From Epsilonproteobacteria bacterium (ex Lamellibrachia satsuma) (GTDB taxonomy: Bacteria > Campylobacterota > Campylobacteria > Campylobacterales > Sulfurovaceae), in NCBI GenBank assembly GCA_003934925.1, contig JQIX01000048.1, forward strand, positions 21,372 to 85,371: DNA of 64,000 nucleotides, written 5' to 3'. A program made the position numbers and the translations under genes. The stretch's first letter is position 1. Every line of letters begins with the position of its first letter. The notes beneath the pieces were generated by a model. That model made no database searches and was not told the DNA's origin. It was given only the letters and a program-made list of their open reading frames with translations. This document shows, piece after piece, positions 52,817 through 61,636 of the stretch.

Positions 52817-52851
52817 GATAAGAGAGTATATCCTCTCTTATCTTAAAAGTG

Positions 52852-53061
52852 TTAGTTCGCTGCTGCAGCTTGTGCAGCTTTCTTTTTCATGGTTCTAAGT
52901 GTGGAAGCTGCTACTTTAACTCTCTTTGTTGTTCCGTCTTCAAGTGTGATCTTTACAGATCTCAAGTTTGGAAGTTGTCTTCTTTTTGTTTTATTGTTAG
53001 CGTGAGAAACATTGTTCCCTGTTAATGGGCCTTTACCCGTAATATCGCATTTTCTTGCCAT
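52852..53061 (-). CDS. rpmB: 50S ribosomal protein L28
   Basis: A 69-residue ribosomal protein beginning [20 protein letters not shown], followed by [19 protein letters not shown] 53061 has AAGGAAAATACT upstream, so five residues of the open frame before it are not translated. The Ala-rich tail is unremarkable. It follows the channel gene's promoter side with a 35-base gap. Confidence 0.96.
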   Translation of the reverse strand: MARKCDITGKGPLTGNNVSHANNKTKRRQLPNLRSVKITLEDGTTKRVKVAASTLRTMKKKAAQAAAAN

Positions 53062-53215
53062 AGTATTTTCCTTCATTAAAAGTTACGTTTCTAAAACGTG
53101 AATATTTTGTGCGATTATAGACAAAAAGAACTTAATTAATCATTAGGGAATATAGATAATGACTCAAAGTAAGATATAGATATAATATCAAAAATAGATA
53201 TTATTAGGATGATTT

Positions 53216-53857
53216 ATGTTAGTAGCGCCAAGTATACTTTCTGCTGATTTTGGGCATTTGGCTCGTGATGTTGAAGGCATTTGTGAAGGGGGATGTGACT
53301 TAGTACATGTTGATGTGATGGATGGGCATTTTGTCCCAAATCTGACCATAGGGCCTGTGGTTGTAGAGGCTGTTGCAAAAGCGGCAACAAAACCTTTGGA
53401 TATCCATTTGATGGTGGAGAATAATTCGTTTTTCGTAGATCTGTTCGCACCGTTGAAGCCGGAGTTTATTTCTTTTCATATAGAAGAGGAGAAGCATCCC
53501 CACAGACTCATACAGAAGATCCGTTCGTTGGGTATTCGTCCGGCTATTGTACTGAATCCGCAGACACTACCTGAAATGCTGGAGTTTTTGCTTGAGGATC
53601 TTGACATGGTATTGCTGATGAGTGTCAATCCCGGATTTGGGGGACAAAAATTCATTCCTTCTGTTGTAGAAAAAGCAAAACGTCTTAAGGCATTGATAGA
53701 AAAAAGAAATCCGGCATGTCTCATTGAAGTAGATGGCGGGGTAAATGATGAAAATGTGAAACTTCTTGGGGAAGCAGGTGTTGATGTCGTGGTTGCAGGT
53801 TCATTCGTGTATAAGCATCCAAAAGGAGTAAAAGAAGCGATCGCTTCTTTGAAATAA
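53216..53857 (+). CDS. rpe: Ribulose-phosphate 3-epimerase
   Basis: Interconverts ribulose-5-phosphate and xylulose-5-phosphate in the pentose phosphate pathway. It has 213 residues of a TIM barrel: APSILSADFGHL, HVDVMDGHFVPNLTIGP (catalytic Asp, metal His), LDIHLMVEN, MSVNPGFGGQKFIP and EVDGGVNDEN. AGGATGATTT precedes the ATG. trpF follows after 10 bases. Confidence 0.96.
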   Translation: MLVAPSILSADFGHLARDVEGICEGGCDLVHVDVMDGHFVPNLTIGPVVVEAVAKAATKPLDIHLMVENNSFFVDLFAPLKPEFISFHIEEEKHPHRLIQKIRSLGIRPAIVLNPQTLPEMLEFLLEDLDMVLLMSVNPGFGGQKFIPSVVEKAKRLKALIEKRNPACLIEVDGGVNDENVKLLGEAGVDVVVAGSFVYKHPKGVKEAIASLK

Positions 53858-53867
53858 AGGATGAAAT

Positions 53868-54479
53868 ATGAAAAATAAAGAACGAAAACTAAAAGTGAAG
53901 ATATGTGGTATTACCAATCTCAGAGATGCGTTACATGCGGTAGAGTTTGGTGCAGATGCGTTGGGATTTGTATTTTATAACCAGTCTCCAAGGTACATCA
54001 CGCCTGCTGCGGCAAAACACATCATCGATCAGCTTCCTCCCTTTGTGGAGAGAGTAGGGCTTTTCGTCGATGAAGGTGTTGAAACAATAGATACGATCTG
54101 TAAATATACAGGTATTTCACTTGCCCAGATACATTTCGATGTGGATGAAGAATCTTTGTCGATCATTACACCTAAAACATTGCCCGTAGTACGCGCAAGG
54201 TCTGCGGAAGATTTACAGAAGTTCAGTGACAGATATCGTTTGGTAGATGCATACAGTGAAGCGTATGGAGGTACAGGCAAACAACTCAATCTTGAATGGT
54301 TTGAGGGAGTAGATTGTTCCAAGATCATTCTTGCAGGCGGTTTGAACCCTGATAATCTGGAGGCAGTGAAGAAACTCGGATTTTACGGTGTGGATGTCAG
54401 TTCGGGTGTGGAACTCGTAAAAGGAAAGAAAGATCCTAAAAAAGTTGAACAGTTCATAGCCAATGCAAAAAGTCTTTGA
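53868..54479 (+). CDS. trpF: Phosphoribosylanthranilate isomerase
   Basis: Third step of tryptophan synthesis from anthranilate. It has 203 residues: VKICGITNLRDAL (catalytic Cys), GFVFYNQSPRYI, RVGLFVDEG, ILAGGLNPDNL and GVDVSSGVELVKGKKDPKK. The first eight residues are an extra basic extension. Other trp genes are not in the window. It overlaps the next gene by 17 bases. Confidence 0.95.
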   Translation: MKNKERKLKVKICGITNLRDALHAVEFGADALGFVFYNQSPRYITPAAAKHIIDQLPPFVERVGLFVDEGVETIDTICKYTGISLAQIHFDVDEESLSIITPKTLPVVRARSAEDLQKFSDRYRLVDAYSEAYGGTGKQLNLEWFEGVDCSKIILAGGLNPDNLEAVKKLGFYGVDVSSGVELVKGKKDPKKVEQFIANAKSL

Positions 54480-55257
54480 TGAACTGACCATAGCATTCCG
54501 TAAACATAAAGGGGTGTTAAATAAGGAGCAATACAGGCATATTGCTATTAAGTATACTACATTACTGGAAGACAGCGATACGATCTTCATCCTGCTTCAG
54601 GCGTCAGGGTATCCTATAGAACAACTTGATGATGAAACATACAGACTGAAAACCTGTTTTACTCCTTATAAAGAACAGAAATATTGTGTCATAGACATCG
54701 AGACCAATGGAAGCAAACCTGGTACTTCACAAGTCATAGAGATCGGCGCAGTGATGGTACACAAGGGTAAAATAATTGATAAACTTGAAACATTTGTTCA
54801 GTGCGCTTTTCTTCCGGAGTACATTACCAAGATCACAGGCATAGAACCGACCGACCTCATTGGGGCACCCAGCAGAAGAGAAGCATTGACCAGGCTGAGA
54901 TATTTTATGGGTGATGCTGTCTTTGTAGCACACAATGCAAACTTTGATTATGGTTTTTTGACCGCTTCTTTTGAACGATTCGGTCTGGGAGGGATCGGAA
55001 ATCCAAAACTTTGTACTATCGACCTGGCAAGAAGAACTTTTGAAAGCGAGCGTTACGGGTTGGCTTATCTCATAGAATTTCTTGGGATAGAGACAGCTAC
55101 GCATCATCGCGCCTACAGTGATGCGGTCTGTGCAGCAAAAGTGATGGAAAAGGGTTTTGAAACACTTCCGGAATATGTAAAAACTACAGATGATCTATTA
55201 CGTTTTTCTGTTTCCAGCAAGAAACAACGTACTCAAAAGAATAAAGAGAACGCGTAG
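54463..55257 (+). CDS. DnaQ-type 3'-5' exonuclease
   Basis: A 264-residue protein. After about 65 residues of a separate N-terminal helical region comes a DEDDh exonuclease: VIDIETNGSKPG (Exo I), FVAHNANFDYGFL (Exo II), HHRAYSDAVCAAKV (Exo III). This could be the proofreading subunit of DNA polymerase III or a free DnaQ-like nuclease; Campylobacterota carry this form next to trpF/rpe. It starts inside trpF. Confidence 0.88.
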   Translation: MQKVFDELTIAFRKHKGVLNKEQYRHIAIKYTTLLEDSDTIFILLQASGYPIEQLDDETYRLKTCFTPYKEQKYCVIDIETNGSKPGTSQVIEIGAVMVHKGKIIDKLETFVQCAFLPEYITKITGIEPTDLIGAPSRREALTRLRYFMGDAVFVAHNANFDYGFLTASFERFGLGGIGNPKLCTIDLARRTFESERYGLAYLIEFLGIETATHHRAYSDAVCAAKVMEKGFETLPEYVKTTDDLLRFSVSSKKQRTQKNKENA

Positions 55258-55327
55258 GGCGTTGTCTCCCGGCAACACAAAGGTATTGTATTGGATTGGT
55301 GAAATGGTGCTGTGAGGGCACAGTATC

Positions 55328-55987
55328 CTACATATTATTTGGTTTACCCAGAATATGATGTAAGAAGAGGATCTGAGCAAAGACCGGGGCAAAAATATTC
55401 AGTACCGGTACATAGTTGAAGAGTGAGGCGATCATGGCAATGAGTGTTGATTTTTTCGTTTTTTCCTTGATCACTTTTTTATCGGATATAAATAATGAAC
55501 TGACATCATAAGCTGTAGGTGCCTTAAGCAGGACAGACCAGAGCCACAACATCCAAAGCTGCCCGAAGACAGGGATAAAAAGCAGCGGAAAGGTAAAGAA
55601 AAAGAGAATCAGAAAGATAAAAGCTGCTTTGATACTCAGTGTGATGGAAGTTGTCATATTGGAAGCCCCGACTACAGCTACCTTGGGATAATGTTTTTTT
55701 GCCAGTTTGATGAGCAGGGGTTCAATAGCGAGTGAGGTAAGAACGGATATCACGACAATAAAAAGTATGTAGGCAACAGCGAAGGTAATGACTGAAGCAC
55801 CGGTAGTCTGAAGCCACTCCCATGGGATCCAAGAGAGGTAGGTCGTAATAAAGCCGGACAGCATACCGCCAAAAAGCCACACAAAGAGTGCAGTGACGAT
55901 CAGTGAGGCAATGGTTATCTTCAAAACGAAAAGAAGTACATCTTTCGAAAGGATATCATGTAGACTTTTTGTGAGGATTTTGTTCAT
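55328..55987 (-). CDS. EI24/CysZ-like membrane protein
   Basis: A 219-residue protein with about five membrane segments and the pattern LWMLWLWSVLLKAPTAYDVSSLFISDKK, typical of the EI24-domain family. Related proteins (CysZ) move sulfate, but the substrate cannot be read here. It stands alone between convergent and repeat regions. Confidence 0.75.
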   Translation of the reverse strand: MNKILTKSLHDILSKDVLLFVLKITIASLIVTALFVWLFGGMLSGFITTYLSWIPWEWLQTTGASVITFAVAYILFIVVISVLTSLAIEPLLIKLAKKHYPKVAVVGASNMTTSITLSIKAAFIFLILFFFTFPLLFIPVFGQLWMLWLWSVLLKAPTAYDVSSLFISDKKVIKEKTKKSTLIAMIASLFNYVPVLNIFAPVFAQILFLHHILGKPNNM

Positions 55988-56020
55988 GGTGCTCTTTTCA
56001 TAAATAATTTAATTGGGTAG

Positions 56021-56094
56021 GATTAAGTGCTAAGGATTAAGGGTTAAGGAGGGATGAAAATGCAATCGTTCCTAACTCCTAACTCCTAACTCTT
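56021..56094. repeat. Facing heptamer tracts with a 17-bp core
   Basis: Left tract: GGATTAA/GTGCTAA/GGATTAA/GGGTTAA (56021-56053). Core ATGAAAATGCAATCGTT. Right tract: CCTAACT units facing the other way (56071-56092), ending at the stop of the carbonic anhydrase gene. It looks like the unit at 20199 with everything between the tracts removed. Confidence 0.75.
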
Positions 56095-56095
56095 G

Positions 56096-56620
56096 TCATT
56101 GGTACTCATTCTTGAATTTCACATACCGTTCCGCCGAAGCATACAGTTCGGCCACTTCTTCATCGGTCAATTCTCTAACAACTTTGGCAGGGCTTCCCAT
56201 TATGAGCGACCGGGGTGGGAATTTTTTATTTTTGGTCACCAGACTTCCTGCCCCAACGATGGATTCTTTACCTATAACGGCACCGTCAAGGATAGTTGCA
56301 GACATACCTATGAGACAGGCATCTTCTATGGTACATCCGTGGAGCATGACCCTGTGGCCTACCGTGACGTCATTCCCGATGACAGTAGGGTTTCCGTCAG
56401 ACATATCGGCTTTTTTGTAGTGGGTGACATGTATCATGCTGAGGTCCTGTATATTGCTCCTGTCGCCTATGGTGATGAAATGTACATCACCACGTACTAC
56501 ACAACCGAACCATACGGCAGAATCCTCACCCATTGTTGTTCTGCCGATCACTGAGGCACCTTCAGCTATCCATGCATTTTTTCCTATTTGGGGTGTCCAC
56601 TCTTTGAATTTTAAAATCAT
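56096..56620 (-). CDS. Gamma-carbonic anhydrase-type hexapeptide protein
   Basis: A 174-residue left-handed beta-helix protein. The three metal His are visible in SMIHVTHYK, GHRVMLHG (two His) with the repeat IGxxxxIGxxA pattern around them; the end is MGSPAKVVRELTDEE. Members (YrdA/CaiE/Cam-like) bind Zn or Fe; carbonic anhydrase activity is not certain for this subgroup. It shares one base with ppk and follows it on the same strand. Confidence 0.88.
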   Translation of the reverse strand: MILKFKEWTPQIGKNAWIAEGASVIGRTTMGEDSAVWFGCVVRGDVHFITIGDRSNIQDLSMIHVTHYKKADMSDGNPTVIGNDVTVGHRVMLHGCTIEDACLIGMSATILDGAVIGKESIVGAGSLVTKNKKFPPRSLIMGSPAKVVRELTDEEVAELYASAERYVKFKNEYQ

Positions 56621-58707
56621 TAATTATCCTTTAATATACGACTGGCGAGACGGCTGACATAGTCAGGGGTCTCTTTTTTTGTTTTATCATAAATTTTATT
56701 GACATACTGTTCCAGAACAGTATGATTGTTCACAGCTTTGCCAAGAAGAGGCACCTTGATATAGTTCCCGTCTTCCTGCAGTTCCCAGCGTAGTTGATTG
56801 TCTGCAAGCTGCAGCATTAGGATCTGTTCTATCTTCTGCGTAAGGTTCTCTTCCAGTATCGGGGTCATAAGTTCTATACGTCTTATCAGGTTGCGCGGCA
56901 TAAGGTCAGCACTTGAAATGTAACATTTTACTTTATGGTTTTTAAAGTAATAGATACGGGGGTGTTCAAGATACTTCCCAATGATGGACGAGACAGTAAT
57001 ATTTTCACTGACTCCTTTGATACCCGGTTTAAGACAGCAGATCCCCCGTATGATCAGGTCAACTTTGCATCCTTCCTGAGAGGCCTTGTAAAGAGCTTTG
57101 ATGATATCCGCATCTACCAGTGAATTCGCTTTAAGGATGATATGCCCCTCTTTACCGTATCGTTTCTCTTTTTCTATCAGTTTGATCAGCTCCGGTTTGA
57201 TCTGTACCGGGGACATGAAAAGTGTATCCAGTTTGGTATAGGTGGAAAAACCTGTAAGAAAATGGAAAAAATGTGTTGCGTCATTGCCAAATATTTCTTT
57301 GGCCGTAAAATAGGAAACATCCGTATAGATCTTTGCCGTACTTGGATTATAGTTCCCTGTAGCCAAGTGAACATAACTTTGCAGTTTTTTGCCTTTTCTT
57401 TTAATGACCTGTGCGATCTTGGCATGTACCTTAAGTCCGGGTATCCCGTAAACAACATGTGCTCCGGCATCTTCAAGGGCTTTTGCCCAGCGTAGGTTGT
57501 TCTCTTCATCAAAGCGTGCCTTCAGCTCTACAAGTACGGTGACCTGTTTTCCGTCACGCACGGCATCGATGAGAGCTTTTATAATAGGCGATTTCTGTCC
57601 GGCACGGTAAAGCGTCATACGTATCGCAAGTGTCTCTGGGTCAGCTGCTGCCTGTTTAATGAATTGCACGACAGGTTCAAAGCTGTCAAAAGGATGATAG
57701 AGCAGTACATCCTGTTTCTCTATAGCTTCAAAGATATCTTCACTGTCCAGCGGCGGGAGTATTTTAGGATTGAATGTAGGCAGAACAAGATGGGAGAGCG
57801 CCTTGTCCCCTACGATCTGCCACAAGGAACCAAGATTTAGCGGCAGACTTTTGTAAGAGTAAATATCATTTTCGTCAAGATCAAGATGGGAAAGTAAAAA
57901 ATTGAGAAGATCGACATCTGCCCCCTCCATGAGTTCAAGCCGTATAAGCGAACCTTTGTTTCTTGAACGTAAACCTTCCTGGAGGATCTCCAAAAAGTCA
58001 TCCGCTTCCTCTTCTTCTATCTCGATATCCGCATTTCTTGTAACCCTGAACGGTGTAGAGGCAAGAGGTGTAAAGCCGGGAAAGAGTTCTGAAGCGAAGT
58101 GCTCTACCACACTCTCTATGGGAATAAAAGTTTGCCCTGTCTGTATGAACCTTGGAAGTATTCTCGGAATTCTTATCAGACCGCGTTTAATGTGCTTTGA
58201 GTCATCCTTGAGTGTAATAGCCAAACCAAAACTGAGATTGTTGAGATGAGGAAAAGGATGTGTGGCATCTACGGCAATAGGAATGATCACAGGGTAGATC
58301 TCGTTAAAGAACGTTGCTTTGACTTCCAGCTGTTCTTCCTGACTCAGCGCATCATAATTTTTTATATGCACACTGTGTGCATGCAATTGTGAAATGATGG
58401 AAGTATAACAGGATTCAAGTACCTTATGCTCTTTATGCAAATATTCATGTATCTTCTCAAGTTGTTCACTTGGAGTAAGTTTGTCCGCACCGGTTTCCTG
58501 GATACGTGCCTTAAAAAGTGCTTTAAGCCCGGCAACGCGTATCATATAGAATTCATCCAGGTTCGTTCCGTAAATCGCAAGGAACTTCAAACGTTCAAGC
58601 GGAGGAAGTTTCTCATCCAGCGCCTGTGCCAGAACGCGGGAGTTAAATTGCAGCCATGAAAGTTCACGGTTGAAGTAGAGTTGCGATGAATTTAAGTCCA
58701 ATGCCAT
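56620..58707 (-). CDS. ppk: Polyphosphate kinase 1
   Basis: Makes polyphosphate from ATP. It has 695 residues: N domain (FNRELSWLQFNSRVLAQA), head domain, and the two phospholipase-D-like C domains with the autophosphorylated His in GLKVHAKIAQVIKRKG and the second motif HLATGNYNPSTAKIYTD. The next gene overlaps its stop by one base. Confidence 0.96.
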   Translation of the reverse strand: MALDLNSSQLYFNRELSWLQFNSRVLAQALDEKLPPLERLKFLAIYGTNLDEFYMIRVAGLKALFKARIQETGADKLTPSEQLEKIHEYLHKEHKVLESCYTSIISQLHAHSVHIKNYDALSQEEQLEVKATFFNEIYPVIIPIAVDATHPFPHLNNLSFGLAITLKDDSKHIKRGLIRIPRILPRFIQTGQTFIPIESVVEHFASELFPGFTPLASTPFRVTRNADIEIEEEEADDFLEILQEGLRSRNKGSLIRLELMEGADVDLLNFLLSHLDLDENDIYSYKSLPLNLGSLWQIVGDKALSHLVLPTFNPKILPPLDSEDIFEAIEKQDVLLYHPFDSFEPVVQFIKQAAADPETLAIRMTLYRAGQKSPIIKALIDAVRDGKQVTVLVELKARFDEENNLRWAKALEDAGAHVVYGIPGLKVHAKIAQVIKRKGKKLQSYVHLATGNYNPSTAKIYTDVSYFTAKEIFGNDATHFFHFLTGFSTYTKLDTLFMSPVQIKPELIKLIEKEKRYGKEGHIILKANSLVDADIIKALYKASQEGCKVDLIIRGICCLKPGIKGVSENITVSSIIGKYLEHPRIYYFKNHKVKCYISSADLMPRNLIRRIELMTPILEENLTQKIEQILMLQLADNQLRWELQEDGNYIKVPLLGKAVNNHTVLEQYVNKIYDKTKKETPDYVSRLASRILKDN

Positions 58708-58763
58708 GTAATTTGCCTGTATTATAATGTATATTTTTTGCGTATTATAGCAAAATATTTATG

Positions 58764-58942
58764 GTAGGTTTGGCCATGCCAAACGTGTTTGGACAAATAT
58801 TGCATATTCGTCGTATCTGTTTGCTGCATTACGGTTTCTTATTTTATGATGTTTATTATGGATGTTTGGCATAGCCAAAACCATAATGCAAAATTACCAT
58901 TCACCTAAGTTGGGATTTGACGTTTGGCACGGCCAAACCTAC
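58764..58942. repeat. Three GTAGGTTTGGCC-type palindromes before ppk and at the uvrB stop
   Basis: GTAGGTTTGGCCATGCCAAA (58764-58783), a middle copy ATGTTTGGCATAGCCAAAAC (58862-58881) and an inverted copy ACGTTTGGCACGGCCAAACC (58920-58939). The last supplies the uvrB stop codon TAG within GTAGGTTTGG. The family matches 16975-17124. It fills the 231-base gap between uvrB and ppk; no coding frame is visible. Confidence 0.8.
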
Positions 58943-60912
58943 AATTTTTTGACCTTTGCGATCTCATCTCTGAGTCTTGCTGCCTCTTCAAACTCCAGGT
59001 TCTTTGCCGCCACCAGCATTTTTGCTTTGAGTTCTTTGACAAGCTGCTGCCGTTCTGCTTTAGGCATTTTGTCAAGTTTGTTTCGTTTATTGTAGAGGTC
59101 ACCGGCATCTTCGACCTTGAGGTTGGCATCGAGTTCACGGATAGTGGTTTTTGGGGTGATACCGTGTGCTTTGTTGTATGTGATCTGTTTTTCACGTCTT
59201 TTTTGGGTGATATCGATGGTTGCCTGCATGGAATCAGTGATCTTTTTGGCATACATCAGCACTTTCCCGTTAGCATTCCGTGCGGCACGGCCTGCAGTTT
59301 GGATGAGGGATGTTTTCGAGCGTAAAAACCCCTCCTTGTCCGCATCAAGTATGGCTACCAGGCTTACTTCAGGCAGGTCAAGCCCTTCCCGTAGCAGATT
59401 GATCCCTACCAGAATATCGAATTCTCCCAAACGTAAAGAGCGTATGACCTGGTTTCTCTCTATGGCATCGAGGTCCGAGTGCATATATCGTGCCTTGAGT
59501 CCCAGGTCATTGTAGTAGGTTGTCAACTCTTCTGCCATCTTTTTTGTCAATACAGTGACAAGTACCCGCTCCCCCCTCTTTATCACCGGTTTCATACGGT
59601 CATGAAGGTTCTCTACCTGATAAGTGCTGTCAATCACTTCTATAAGTGGATCAAGCAGCCCTGTAGGCCGTACGACCTGTTCTGCCACAACAGAAGAGAG
59701 TTCAAGCTCAAGTTCATTTGGCGTGGCGGAAACGAACATGAAGTGCGGTGCTTTGTTAATGTATTCATCAAACATCAATGGCCGGTTGTCAAGTGCTGAG
59801 GGTAACCTGAACCCATGGTCTACCAGGACCTCCTTACGGCTTCTGTCTCCTGCATACATCCCTCTGAATTGTGAAAGTGAAACATGGGATTCATCGACGA
59901 TGACAAGGTAGTCATCATGCATCGCTTCAAAATAATCCATCATGGAGTAGGGTGTTTCCCCCGGTTTTTTCCCTGTAAGGTGGCGTGAGTAGTTCTCTAT
60001 TCCTTTGCACATCCCTGTAGCTTCTATCATTTCCAGATCAAATTCAGTACGCTGTTTGAGGCGGTTGTACTCGATTATACGATCTTCTTTCTGGAAATAT
60101 GCCAGTCTTTCATCCAGCTCTTCTTCGATGCTTTTGACCGCACGTGCCAGTTTTTCTTTGGAGACGATGAACTGATTTGCAGAGTAGATGGTTGCTTCTT
60201 TCATCTCTTTTTCTTTTTCCCCGGTAAGGGAATTGAATTCATAGATGGCTTCTATCTCATCCCCGAAGAATTCTATGCGTATGGCGAACTCTTCAGAGTA
60301 GGCAGGGTAAATGTCTATGACCTCCCCCATTACACGGAAATCTCCCCTGTCAAAAAATTCATCATTGCGTTTGTAACCCATATCTACCAGTCTGAGCAGG
60401 AGTGCTTTTTGGTTATATTCCTGTCCTACTGAAAGTTTCTGCACGATGGAACGGTAGTCTTCCGGGGAACCCAATCCATAGTTGGCAGATACAGATGCGA
60501 TGACGATGACATCATCATGGGAGAGCAGGGAAGCCGTCGTACTCAAACGCAAACGTTCCAACTCCTGGTTGATGGAAGAATCTTTTTCTATGAAAAGATC
60601 CTGACGTGGCAGATAGGCTTCAGGCTGATAATAGTCATAATAGGAGATGAAGTACTCCACATGATTGTTCGGAAAAAAAGCTTTGAATTCAGAGTAGAGT
60701 TGTGCTGCTAAAGTTTTGTTGTGCGTCATGATGAGCGTAGGTTTTTTGGTCTTCTCTATGACCTTGGCCATAGTGTAGGTTTTTCCTGAACCTGTAACAC
60801 CAAGCAGTGTTTGGTACTTGTTCCCTGCCTCAATGGACTTTGAGAGTGCCTCAATAGCTTCAGGTTGGTCACCGGCAGGCGTATATTTACTTTTTACTGT
60901 AAAATCTGGCAA
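58939..60912 (-). CDS. uvrB: Excinuclease ABC subunit B
   Basis: Damage-verifying helicase of nucleotide excision repair. About 657 residues from TTG 60912, preferred because AAGGATATA lies just upstream; an ATG at 60927 has no such site. Walker [14 protein letters not shown], beta-hairpin region [15 protein letters not shown], helicase motifs [23 protein letters not shown] and QTAGRAARN, and the C-terminal UVR domain ([17 protein letters not shown]) that binds UvrC. Confidence 0.96.
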   Translation of the reverse strand: MPDFTVKSKYTPAGDQPEAIEALSKSIEAGNKYQTLLGVTGSGKTYTMAKVIEKTKKPTLIMTHNKTLAAQLYSEFKAFFPNNHVEYFISYYDYYQPEAYLPRQDLFIEKDSSINQELERLRLSTTASLLSHDDVIVIASVSANYGLGSPEDYRSIVQKLSVGQEYNQKALLLRLVDMGYKRNDEFFDRGDFRVMGEVIDIYPAYSEEFAIRIEFFGDEIEAIYEFNSLTGEKEKEMKEATIYSANQFIVSKEKLARAVKSIEEELDERLAYFQKEDRIIEYNRLKQRTEFDLEMIEATGMCKGIENYSRHLTGKKPGETPYSMMDYFEAMHDDYLVIVDESHVSLSQFRGMYAGDRSRKEVLVDHGFRLPSALDNRPLMFDEYINKAPHFMFVSATPNELELELSSVVAEQVVRPTGLLDPLIEVIDSTYQVENLHDRMKPVIKRGERVLVTVLTKKMAEELTTYYNDLGLKARYMHSDLDAIERNQVIRSLRLGEFDILVGINLLREGLDLPEVSLVAILDADKEGFLRSKTSLIQTAGRAARNANGKVLMYAKKITDSMQATIDITQKRREKQITYNKAHGITPKTTIRELDANLKVEDAGDLYNKRNKLDKMPKAERQQLVKELKAKMLVAAKNLEFEEAARLRDEIAKVKKL

Positions 60913-60927
60913 GTATATCCTTAACAT

Positions 60928-60952
60928 GTAGGGTGGGTAAAACCCACCCTAC
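60928..60952. repeat. GTAGGGTGGGT palindrome
   Basis: GTAGGGTGGGT (60928-60938), AAA, ACCCACCCTAC (60942-60952), a perfect 11-bp stem. It lies in the divergent gap between uvrB and the coiled-coil gene. Palindromes of this wording occur as REP-like repeats in many proteobacteria. Confidence 0.75.
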
Positions 60953-61014
60953 ACGTAATTTTAATTTCAATTATTTTCGCTATTATAACACAACAAAATA
61001 TTATGGAGAAATAT

Positions 61015-61233
61015 ATGTCTGCACTACAAAGACTGCAAGAAAAAATAGAACAGTGGAAACGGGACCATGACGCGCTTAAAAGTGAAAATGCACAGCTCAA
61101 AGCGGAGCTTTCCGATATATCTGGTTCGCAGAGTGAACAAGCATTGAAAATAGAGTCTCTCAAGCGTGAACTTGAAGAAAAAGATGCTGAGATAGAAAAG
61201 ATCATTGCACAGGTTGAATCACTACTGGCGTAA
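61015..61233 (+). CDS. Small coiled-coil protein, ZapB-like in form
   Basis: A 72-residue, almost fully coiled-coil protein (LQEKIEQWKRDHDALKSENA, then LKRELEEKDAEIEKIIAQVE). ATG 61015 has GGAG at good spacing. Short coiled coils of this type are often called ZapB-like cell-division proteins, but only the shape supports that. It is followed by a heptamer element and another small protein. Confidence 0.7.
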   Translation: MSALQRLQEKIEQWKRDHDALKSENAQLKAELSDISGSQSEQALKIESLKRELEEKDAEIEKIIAQVESLLA

Positions 61234-61240
61234 CGATTCA

Positions 61241-61377
61241 AAGTGAGGAGTGAAGAATGGGGAATGAAGAGTGAAGGTATGTGTTGCTACGCAGCACTTT
61301 TGTTTAAATATAACAATTAAAAGCTTTTTTGAGAGAAAAGCATCCAACAATTCCTAATTCCTAATTCCTAATTTTAA
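61241..61377. mobile_element. 137-bp heptamer element with facing tracts (deletion derivative type)
   Basis: Left tract AGTGAGG/AGTGAAG and drifted units (61242-61276); hairpin GTGTTGC-TAC-GCAGCAC (61281-61297) with TTTTGTTT; spacer; GCTTTTTT-GAGAG-AAAAGC (61323-61341); right tract AATTCCT x3 (61349-61374). The hairpin/T-tail and the GCTTTTT...AGAAAAGC segment occur in the same order at the two ends of the unit carrying the four-helix-bundle gene (20199-20735). Confidence 0.7.
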
Positions 61378-61392
61378 AAAAAGGGATTTTTA

Positions 61393-61614
61393 ATGAAAAA
61401 CGTAGCACTTACGGTCTCGGGAAACCGTTATGAAATAAAACTGGAAGATGCTTTTGCGGACTTTGTAAACAAAGATCTCGAAGAAGCCGGGGTGAATCTG
61501 CATGCAGACAACAAACCGGACAAACTTCTCAAAGCCTATTTGCGACTGGCAAAACAGGCTGCTTCTTATGAAGATGAGATAGAACTGCTTATTGAAACCC
61601 TTGATGGGCTTTAA
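61393..61614 (+). CDS. Small conserved-looking protein, unknown
   Basis: A 73-residue acidic protein (MKNVALTVSGNRYEIKLEDA... LLKAYLRLAKQAASYEDEIELLIETLDGL). The beginning resembles a short beta strand plus helix; the rest is helical. Position after a ZapB-like coiled coil might suggest a ZapA-like partner, but length and motifs do not settle this. AAAGGGATTTTT precedes the ATG. Confidence 0.65.
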   Translation: MKNVALTVSGNRYEIKLEDAFADFVNKDLEEAGVNLHADNKPDKLLKAYLRLAKQAASYEDEIELLIETLDGL

Positions 61615-61636
61615 TACACCAACTCCTTTGGAAGGC

